From assembly GCA_037134755.1 (NCBI GenBank), contig JBAXLO010000139.1, positions 1 through 12,429 of the forward strand: a DNA stretch of 12,429 bases, given 5' to 3'. The position numbers and the translations under genes were made by a program. A model generated the notes under the pieces. It made no database searches. It was not told the origin of the DNA and saw only the letters and a list, made by a program, of their open reading frames with translations. Positions 7,404-12,429 of this stretch are shown piece by piece (within the stretch, counting starts at the first letter, position 1; the number at the start of each line of letters is the position of its first letter). Source of the stretch: JBAXLO01 sp037134755. Its GTDB lineage: Bacteria; Bacteroidota; Bacteroidia; Bacteroidales; JACABE01.

Positions 7404-8609
7404 TTGATAGACAATACCGATAAACAAGAAACAGCTGTATTAGTTGGTTTAATTAGAAACAATCAAGACATTATTAAGGTTAAAGAATACCTTGATGAGC
7501 TTGCTTTTCTGGTTGATACAGCAGGAGGAATAGCTGTAAAAAGCTTTATTCAGAAATTAGACAGACCCGACACCAAAACTTTTGTTGGTTCAGGGAAACT
7601 TGAAGAAATAAGAGAATACGTTAATGCTGAAAAGATAAGTTTAGTAGTTTTTGACGACGAACTAACTCCTTCTCAACTTAGAAATATCGAAAAAGTATTA
7701 GAATGTAAGATACTCGACAGGACTAATTTAATATTAGATATATTTGCCAGCAGAGCACATACTTCTCATGCCAGAACTCAGGTAGAGCTAGCACAATATC
7801 AGTACTTATTACCAAGATTAACACGAATGTGGACGCATTTAACCAAACAAAGAGGTGGTATGGGTATGCGTGGTCCCGGGGAAAAGGAAATAGAAACAGA
7901 TAGACGTATTATCAGAGATAAAATTTCTCTCTTAAAAGAAAAGTTGGTTGATATAGATAAACAAATGACTACCCAACGTAAGAACCGTAAAGAATTAGTT
8001 AGGGTTGCTTTGGTTGGTTATACTAATGTAGGCAAGTCAACTATAATGAATTTGATTAGTAAATCGGAAGTATTTGCTGAGAATAAACTGTTTGCTACAC
8101 TTGACACTACTGTTAGAAAGGTTGTAATAGAGAACCTTCCTTTTCTATTAACGGACACAGTAGGTTTTATTCGCAAACTGCCACATGATTTGGTTGAGTC
8201 ATTTAAATCAACACTTGATGAAGTTAGAGAAGCAGATTTACTGATACATATTGTAGATATTTCTCATTCTGATTTCGAAGAACAGATAAATGTTGTAAAA
8301 CAAACGTTAAGTGAAATTAAGGTTGGCGATAAACCAACTATCACCATCTTTAATAAAATTGATGCTTATAGTTTTATTGAAAAAGAAGCTGACGATTTAA
8401 CACCTTCTACAAAAGAAAATCTATCCTTAGAGGAACTTAAAAAGACATGGATGGCAAAAGAAAACATGCCTGCTTTATTTATTTCAGCTAAGCAAAAACA
8501 GAATATAGATTCTTTTAAAGAGATGCTTTACATTGAGGTTAAGAAAATACATAGCATCAGATATCCTTATAATAGTTATCTTTACGATAATAGTTATTCT
8601 CAACAATAA
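7404..8609 (+). CDS. hflX: Ribosome-associated GTPase HflX, TTG start
   Basis: HflX is a GTPase (401 aa) that binds 50S subunits and 70S ribosomes and splits stalled or stress-damaged ribosomes. The N-terminal domain (about 10-110) contains the family sequence T-F-V-G-S-G-K at 59-65. A linker with R-G-G-M-G-M-R-G-P-G-E at 150-160 and a coiled helix (about 165-195) follow. The G domain has G1 G-Y-T-N-V-G-K-S-T (205-213), G3 D-T-V-G (251-254), G4 N-K-I-D (317-320) and G5 S-A-K (361-363). The start is TTG: an in-frame TAA lies at 7398-7400, two codons upstream, and the first in-frame ATG is codon 142, inside the family core. It sits between the small membrane protein (33 bp) and the flavoprotein gene (12 bp), probably in one operon with trpS. 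Confidence 0.94.
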   Translation: MIDNTDKQETAVLVGLIRNNQDIIKVKEYLDELAFLVDTAGGIAVKSFIQKLDRPDTKTFVGSGKLEEIREYVNAEKISLVVFDDELTPSQLRNIEKVLECKILDRTNLILDIFASRAHTSHARTQVELAQYQYLLPRLTRMWTHLTKQRGGMGMRGPGEKEIETDRRIIRDKISLLKEKLVDIDKQMTTQRKNRKELVRVALVGYTNVGKSTIMNLISKSEVFAENKLFATLDTTVRKVVIENLPFLLTDTVGFIRKLPHDLVESFKSTLDEVREADLLIHIVDISHSDFEEQINVVKQTLSEIKVGDKPTITIFNKIDAYSFIEKEADDLTPSTKENLSLEELKKTWMAKENMPALFISAKQKQNIDSFKEMLYIEVKKIHSIRYPYNSYLYDNSYSQQ

Positions 8610-8621
8610 TACACAATTTAC

Positions 8622-9869
8622 ATGGAAAATTACGATGTAATTGTAGTAGGTGCCGGAGCAGCAGGTATGATGGCTGCAGGAAGAGCTGCTGAGAAAGGTG
8701 CTAAGGTATTGTTAATAGAGAAGATGAGCCAACCCGGACGTAAACTCCGCATTACCGGAAAAGGTAGATGTAATTTAACTAATGTTGCTCCGATGAGAGA
8801 GTTTATGGAGCATGTTGGTGATAACTGGAGATTCCTTAAACATTCGTTTAACACTTTCTTTTCTACAGAATTGATAGAGTTTTTCCAGTCAAAGAAGGTT
8901 GATATTACTGTTGAGCGTGGTGGAAGGGCCTTCCCTACCAGCGAGCTTGCAGGTGACATATTTACAGCTTTAGTAAGATGGGTTGAACGCAATAAAGTTG
9001 AAATTAAAAAAGAGTTAAGAGTCGAGAGATTAATTATTGAAGATAGTATTATTAAAGGTGTTGAAGTTTATGGAGGCAAAAGCTATATTGCTGATAAAGT
9101 TATTGTTGCTACGGGAGGCGCTTCCTATCCTGCAACAGGCTCAACCGGCGATGGATATAAGTTAGCATCTGAAGCCGGGCATACTATTATAAATGTCAGA
9201 CCGGCACTTGTCCCTTTAGAAACCGCAGGGAGTATTGCTCCTCAATTACAGGGTTTAAGCTTAAAAAATGTGAAGGTAAATGTGTGGATGGATGGCAAGA
9301 AACAAGGCGATGCTTTTGGTGAGATGATGTTTACGCATTTCGGTTTAACCGGGCCTATTATATTAACTTTGAGCAGGAGATTCTCTCAAGAAATTTTCGA
9401 CAAGAAACCACTTATTTTCTCTATTGATTTAAAGCCTGCTCTTGATGATCAGAAGCTGGACAACCGTCTTTTAAGAGACTTGAATGAACATGGTAAAATG
9501 AAGTTCCAATCTGCATTGAGGTTGTGGTTACCCGGCAAACTTGCTGATATCGCAGCAGTAATCTTAAATATTTCAGAAGAAAAACTTTGTAATCAAATAT
9601 CGGCTGAGGAAAGGAAACGTATTCGATTGTGGTTAAAAGACTTTAAGTTTACCGTTACCGGTTCGCGTCCATTTGCTGAAGCTATTATAACTTCAGGTGG
9701 TGTGGATGTTAAAGAGATTGATCCTAAAACTATGCAATCTAAGATAATAAAAGGCTTGTATTTTGCAGGCGAAGTGATGGATCTTGATGCTGATACTGGC
9801 GGTTATAATCTACAGATAGCCTTTTCTACTGCCTGGCTTGCAGGCGAAAGTTGTGCTACGGCTATCTAA
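8622..9869 (+). CDS. HI0933/YhiN-family FAD-dependent oxidoreductase
   Basis: A 415-aa flavoprotein of the HI0933-like family (also annotated YhiN or BaiN). The N-terminal Rossmann motif is G-A-G-A-A-G at 10-15, with E33 as the ribose-binding acid. Family signatures are G-R-K-L-R-I-T-G-K-G-R-C-N-L-T-N at 39-54, A-T-G-G-A-S-Y-P-A-T-G-S-T-G-D-G-Y at 163-179, T-S-G-G-V at 357-361 and a C-terminal FAD site (G-L-Y-F-A-G-E at 378-384, then D-A-D-T-G-G-Y-N-L-Q at 389-398). FAD binding is secure. The physiological substrate is not: the BaiN bile-acid label comes from one gut organism and should not be carried over. It follows hflX by 12 bp and is likely the last gene of the trpS cluster. Its stop is 21 bp from the convergent rlpA stop, with no clear hairpin between. 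Confidence 0.92.
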   Translation: MENYDVIVVGAGAAGMMAAGRAAEKGAKVLLIEKMSQPGRKLRITGKGRCNLTNVAPMREFMEHVGDNWRFLKHSFNTFFSTELIEFFQSKKVDITVERGGRAFPTSELAGDIFTALVRWVERNKVEIKKELRVERLIIEDSIIKGVEVYGGKSYIADKVIVATGGASYPATGSTGDGYKLASEAGHTIINVRPALVPLETAGSIAPQLQGLSLKNVKVNVWMDGKKQGDAFGEMMFTHFGLTGPIILTLSRRFSQEIFDKKPLIFSIDLKPALDDQKLDNRLLRDLNEHGKMKFQSALRLWLPGKLADIAAVILNISEEKLCNQISAEERKRIRLWLKDFKFTVTGSRPFAEAIITSGGVDVKEIDPKTMQSKIIKGLYFAGEVMDLDADTGGYNLQIAFSTAWLAGESCATAI

Positions 9870-9890
9870 CAACAAATCTTCAGCAACAAA

Positions 9891-10568
9891 TTAATCTTCT
9901 ACAATAACTGCATCCTTAAAACGCCTATGGATGCGATGCAATATTTTATCAGCCTCTTCTTTAGTAGCATAAGGGCCACTAACAACCTTATACAATGGTT
10001 TGCGCTTATGAGTAGCTTTACTAATCTTAGCCTTCAATTCGTATTCATTTGCAACTTGCTTAACAATCTTATTAGCTGTTACTTTCATCTTAGTACTTGC
10101 AATTCTTACATAATAGTTTAAATAGCCTTTTATAATAAGAGAGTCGCGGATGCTATTATTTTCGGGGATGATGAGCGTGCTATCAATCCTTTGGTTATTA
10201 TACATTTCGAGATAGCTACTGTCCAATAACTGTAGCGTTACTTTGCCTACACCCGAGCGAATAATGTCCAATTGCTTGGCGGCAATCAACGAAAGATCAA
10301 TAACATTCTTCCGCCTAAATCTATCGTTAATGCGCACAATTACCGATTTGTTATTTGCACTATTAGTAACTCTAACTAAGGATTGTAGAGGAAAACTCTT
10401 GTGGGCAGCAGTATATTTAAGGGCGCTGTATCTTTCGCCACTATAGGTTTTGCTATGGGTAAATTTCTTACCATAATAGGTTGCTCTTGCTTTATATACA
10501 GGGTTTTTCTTACCAAAAGAAAGATGGCTTATCAAAAGTAAGGCGATAAATATAGTAACAAATCTCAT
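9891..10568 (-). CDS. rlpA: RlpA-like double-psi beta-barrel protein with SPOR domain
   Basis: An exported RlpA-family protein (225 aa). A signal peptide covers about residues 1-19; there is no lipobox cysteine, so it should be a soluble periplasmic protein rather than a lipoprotein. The DPBB domain (about 26-115) keeps G-E at 44-45, T-A-A-H at 53-56, N-D-R at 81-83 and I-D-L-S at 90-93. E45, H56 and D82 have the same spacing as the residues I recall as essential in Pseudomonas RlpA (E120, H131, D157), so lytic transglycosylase activity on denuded glycan is plausible. The usual N-D-R-G-P is N-D-R-F here. The C-terminal SPOR domain (about 149-224) should target septal peptidoglycan. The -33/-7 match upstream is weak (TTG, 20 bp, TAAATTTT on the minus strand at 10619-10589). 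Stands alone, convergent with the flavoprotein gene. Confidence 0.88.
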   Translation of the reverse strand: MRFVTIFIALLLISHLSFGKKNPVYKARATYYGKKFTHSKTYSGERYSALKYTAAHKSFPLQSLVRVTNSANNKSVIVRINDRFRRKNVIDLSLIAAKQLDIIRSGVGKVTLQLLDSSYLEMYNNQRIDSTLIIPENNSIRDSLIIKGYLNYYVRIASTKMKVTANKIVKQVANEYELKAKISKATHKRKPLYKVVSGPYATKEEADKILHRIHRRFKDAVIVED

Positions 10569-10736
10569 TAAACGTATATTGGTTTATAAAAATTTAAGCA
10601 TAGTTACTTAATATAACAATTTAAGAAGAGAATGTTCAACAATTAACAACTTCTTTTTTGTATTTATCCTTATATTTAGATCCGAAGTCATGGTTTAAAT
10701 ATAAAAGAAAAGAAGAAGCATTACTATAATTAAGCA

Positions 10737-11366
10737 TTAAAAACAAAACCCTAAATGAATTCGTGGTAACAAATAAAGACCTCTTACAAAAAAATAATTA
10801 TCATCTGATTTAGGAGGTATTGGTGTTCGGTACGAGTAAAATATACCAAAACCTATATCAAATTTCACAATACGTGAAATATCTAAGACAGTTCCCATCA
10901 TGACACCTAACCCAAATCCTTTAACTTTACTGAATTGTCCTGAAGGATCTTCATTATTATATTTATTTTGTTGATATCTAAAAAACAAACTAACATAAGG
11001 GATATGATTTTCTGTGTAATAATATTTAACTCCCGGACGAATTGAATAAACATCAGTTTTATTAAATGCATTATCTGAACAAATACTACCAACGAGTTCG
11101 TAAGAATAGTGTTCGTTTATTCTTCTTTCGTAACCTAAAGAAACTATTCCAACACCAGATTCTGGCCCAAAGACCAGAAAGCCGGCAATCTTTATAATAT
11201 TATTGGGAACGCTGTTTTTGAAAGGTTTATCTATAACACCATCTATTATATTTACAGTATTTTTGCGTAAGGTAGTTGTATCCTTATTTACAGTTAATAT
11301 AACCTCCTGAGCATTCATCAATAAAGGAAGAAGAAATATTGATAAGAAACATAAAAGTGTTTTCAT
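10737..11366 (-). CDS. Outer-membrane beta-barrel-like protein, tandem paralogue A
   Basis: A 209-aa exported protein. The signal peptide (about residues 1-19) ends in M-N-A-Q, a typical Bacteroidota cleavage context. After a variable segment (20-55), the rest is alternating hydrophobic/polar strands rich in Tyr, Gly and Phe (G-V-K-Y-Y-Y, Y-V-S-L-F-F-R-Y, F-Y-S-Y-R-T-P). It ends L-G-F-C-F, with the terminal Phe typical of a barrel sorting signal. This fits a small outer-membrane barrel of about eight strands; I cannot name the family or function. It is a paralogue of the gene 84 bp upstream (about 114 of 209 residues identical by ungapped hand count). No perfect -7 box precedes it, so read-through from the upstream copy is likely. 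Confidence 0.8.
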   Translation of the reverse strand: MKTLLCFLSIFLLPLLMNAQEVILTVNKDTTTLRKNTVNIIDGVIDKPFKNSVPNNIIKIAGFLVFGPESGVGIVSLGYERRINEHYSYELVGSICSDNAFNKTDVYSIRPGVKYYYTENHIPYVSLFFRYQQNKYNNEDPSGQFSKVKGFGLGVMMGTVLDISRIVKFDIGFGIFYSYRTPIPPKSDDNYFFVRGLYLLPRIHLGFCF

Positions 11367-11450
11367 AAAAAATATTTTAATAATACTGATTTTAGAATCT
11401 AATATTTGGTAAAATTACTTTATTATTCAATACAAAAAACAAAATCTATT

Positions 11451-12080
11451 TTAAAAACAAAACCCTAAATGAATGCGTGGCAAAAGATGAAAGCCTTTTG
11501 CAAAGATGTAAGCATCATCAATTTTGCGAGGAGTGGGTGTACGGTAGGAGTAAAATACGCCAACACCAATATCAAGTTTTACAACGCGTGAGATATCAAT
11601 AGTACTTCCCATCATACCACCTAAACCATAACCTGTTACCGTATAATCAGGGTTTAAAGGATCTTCATTAGTATATGTATTTTTCTGGTATCTTAAAAAT
11701 AGACTTACGTAAGACTTATGCTCTTCATTATAATAATATTTAACTCCCGGACGAATTGAAATTACTTGAGTAGAAACATTAGAACCTACTTTACTATAAC
11801 AACCAACAAGTTCTAACGAATAGTGCTCATTAAGTTTTTTCTCATAACCTAAAGATAAAATCACTACTCCAGATTCAGAACCAGGAAATAAGAAGCCCGA
11901 AATCTTAACTGTATTTTTAGGAAGAATGTACTTATGAGGATTATATTTAATATTATTTGCAGAATTGCCTGATTGTTTATTTATTACAAGTGAATCTGTT
12001 TTTAAAACAGGCTTCACATCCTGGCCATTCATCATTAAAGGGATTAGAAATATTAAAAAGAAGAATGGTATTATTCTCAT
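11451..12080 (-). CDS. Outer-membrane beta-barrel-like protein, tandem paralogue B
   Basis: Also 209 aa, same architecture as its downstream neighbour: signal peptide (about 1-19, ending M-N-G-Q), a divergent segment at 20-55, then a strand-rich barrel-like region ending in the identical nine residues P-R-I-H-L-G-F-C-F. Best conserved between the two are S-L-G-Y-E (76-80), S-I-R-P-G-V-K-Y-Y-Y (108-117), D-I-S-R (162-165) and F-Y-S-Y-R-T-P (176-182). Residues 92-107 and 142-149 differ, as expected for exposed loops. It has its own TATATTTG box 45 bp upstream and is probably the promoter-proximal gene of a two-gene unit. Function is unknown. Confidence 0.8.
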   Translation of the reverse strand: MRIIPFFFLIFLIPLMMNGQDVKPVLKTDSLVINKQSGNSANNIKYNPHKYILPKNTVKISGFLFPGSESGVVILSLGYEKKLNEHYSLELVGCYSKVGSNVSTQVISIRPGVKYYYNEEHKSYVSLFLRYQKNTYTNEDPLNPDYTVTGYGLGGMMGSTIDISRVVKLDIGVGVFYSYRTPTPRKIDDAYIFAKGFHLLPRIHLGFCF

Positions 12081-12124
12081 GAATAGAGTTTTAATTAAAA
12101 AGAATTTAATTTAGATTTTTTCTG

Positions 12125-12132
12125 CAAATATA
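12125..12132 (-). promoter_or_regulatory. -7 promoter box TATATTTG for tandem barrel genes
   Basis: The minus-strand reading is TATATTTG, a perfect TAnnTTTG match. It ends 44 bp before the ATG at 12080, predicting a leader of about 38 nt. No -33 TTG is evident at about 20 bp. Confidence 0.5.
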
Positions 12133-12206
12133 CGATTTAATTCATTAAGAATATCTTTCATCCAAAACTTAATAGCTTTTTAACATTGTTTGCTACCGAT
12201 ATTTAT

Positions 12207-12261
12207 CCCTTTGCGGGAAATGCTTTTATATTTACAACTTCAAGTACTGTAAGTATTTCAA
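12207..12261. repeat. Direct repeat copy 1 (55 bp, intergenic)
   Basis: These 55 bases are repeated without mismatch at 12375-12429, an offset of 168 bp. The unit begins CCCTTTGCGGGAAATGC; CCC and GGG flank TTTGC and can form a small hairpin (TCCC/GGGA, 12206-12218). The right end runs into the AGTACT microrepeats. The true right boundary is unknown because copy 2 is cut by the window end. Confidence 0.85.
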
Positions 12262-12276
12262 GTACTCCAAGTACTC
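12241..12276. repeat. Four 9-bp tandem units around AGTACT
   Basis: Four consecutive 9-bp units: CAAGTACTG, TAAGTATTT, CAAGTACTC, CAAGTACTC. Three contain the palindrome AGTACT. The first two units recur in the second repeat copy at 12409-12426. Confidence 0.8.
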
Positions 12277-12374
12277 TTAAAGACATACTGCAAATAATAG
12301 GATTTGATTTTACATTGTGAATATATTCAGCATGCAAATTATGGTATTAATATTTTGTATAGATCGTTACTATC

Positions 12375-12429
12375 CCCTTTGCGGGAAATGCTTTTATATT
12401 TACAACTTCAAGTACTGTAAGTATTTCAA
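12375..12429. repeat. Direct repeat copy 2, cut by window end
   Basis: Identical over all 55 visible bases to 12207-12261. The immediate left flank differs by one extra C (CCCC rather than CCC) and then diverges, so the shared unit starts about here. It continues past the window. Confidence 0.85.

Larger units (their letters stand above)
12081..12429. other. Gene-free stretch with direct repeats
   Basis: This 349-bp terminal stretch holds the -7 box for the barrel gene (12125-12132) and two copies of an intergenic repeat. Between the copies is AT-rich sequence with a 10-bp palindrome, GAATATATTC, near 12320. I see no credible protein gene. A 27-codon minus-strand frame (12286-12203) lies entirely on the repeat and is not called. 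Confidence 0.6.

Noticed and set aside
8630..8992. A 120-codon minus-strand frame within the flavoprotein gene, and similar frames inside other genes
   Set aside because: They are antisense shadows of clearly conserved genes, with no promoter or recognisable protein features.
8622..9869. Naming the flavoprotein BaiN with a bile-acid dehydroxylation role
   Set aside because: The family is widespread, and nothing else in the window relates to bile acids; the label is over-propagated.
10569..10736. Terminator or small gene between the rlpA and barrel genes
   Set aside because: The 168 bp are AT-rich with short direct repeats (for example AATGCTT) but no stable hairpin with a T-run and no credible open frame.
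12203..12286. A 27-codon minus-strand frame starting with ATG at 12286 and containing (V/I)-L-x triplet repeats
   Set aside because: It lies wholly on the intergenic repeat, is very short, and its regularity follows from the 9-bp microrepeat. No perfect -7 box precedes it.
12207..12429. Possible CRISPR array or attachment site at the right edge
   Set aside because: Only two copies are visible, 168 bp apart, with a 55-bp unit and internal microrepeats. The spacing and unit do not fit CRISPR, and no cas, integrase or tRNA gene is near.

Overview
The window is AT-rich chromosomal DNA from a member of the Bacteroidota. Four things point there. TAnnTTTG-type -7 promoter boxes (TATCTTTG, TATATTTG, TACCTTTG, TAATTTTG) lie just upstream of several genes. 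Start codons lack Shine-Dalgarno sequences and are preceded by A-rich stretches. There is a carboxypeptidase-regulatory-like domain protein. The sirtuin, RlpA-like protein and outer-membrane barrels are of types common in that phylum. I cannot name a genus.

Layout. 161-1099 (+) encodes an unrecognised helical protein with a C-terminal CarboxypepD_reg-like beta domain. It converges on a two-gene minus-strand unit (4745-1171): a large membrane protein with two SPOR modules and C-terminal HEAT repeats, then, 2 bp later, a processive family 2 glycosyltransferase. A 360-bp AT-rich divergent promoter region (4746-5105) separates this from cobB, a class III-type sirtuin without the zinc cysteines. 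A second plus-strand cluster follows: trpS, a small four-helix membrane protein, hflX and a HI0933/YhiN-family flavoprotein, with gaps of 20, 33 and 12 bp, probably one operon. An RlpA-like DPBB+SPOR protein (minus) converges on it. Two tandem paralogous 209-aa outer-membrane barrel-like proteins (minus) come next. The window ends in a gene-free stretch with a direct repeat of at least 55 bp, present twice at a 168-bp offset, which contains a 9-bp microrepeat.

How the parts may work together. The SPOR-HEAT/GT2 pair is the most distinctive module. It looks like a polysaccharide synthase with a dedicated inner-membrane partner that joins periplasmic SPOR modules to a cytoplasmic HEAT scaffold; this is inference from architecture and translational coupling. 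The trpS-hflX-yhiN cluster is translation-linked housekeeping. RlpA and the barrel proteins belong to the envelope. Two genes (SPOR-HEAT and hflX) appear to start at TTG, and trpS appears to have almost no leader.

Nothing here is a phage, IS element, CRISPR or obvious defence system. Most of the window is ordinary chromosome with a few points worth a second look.
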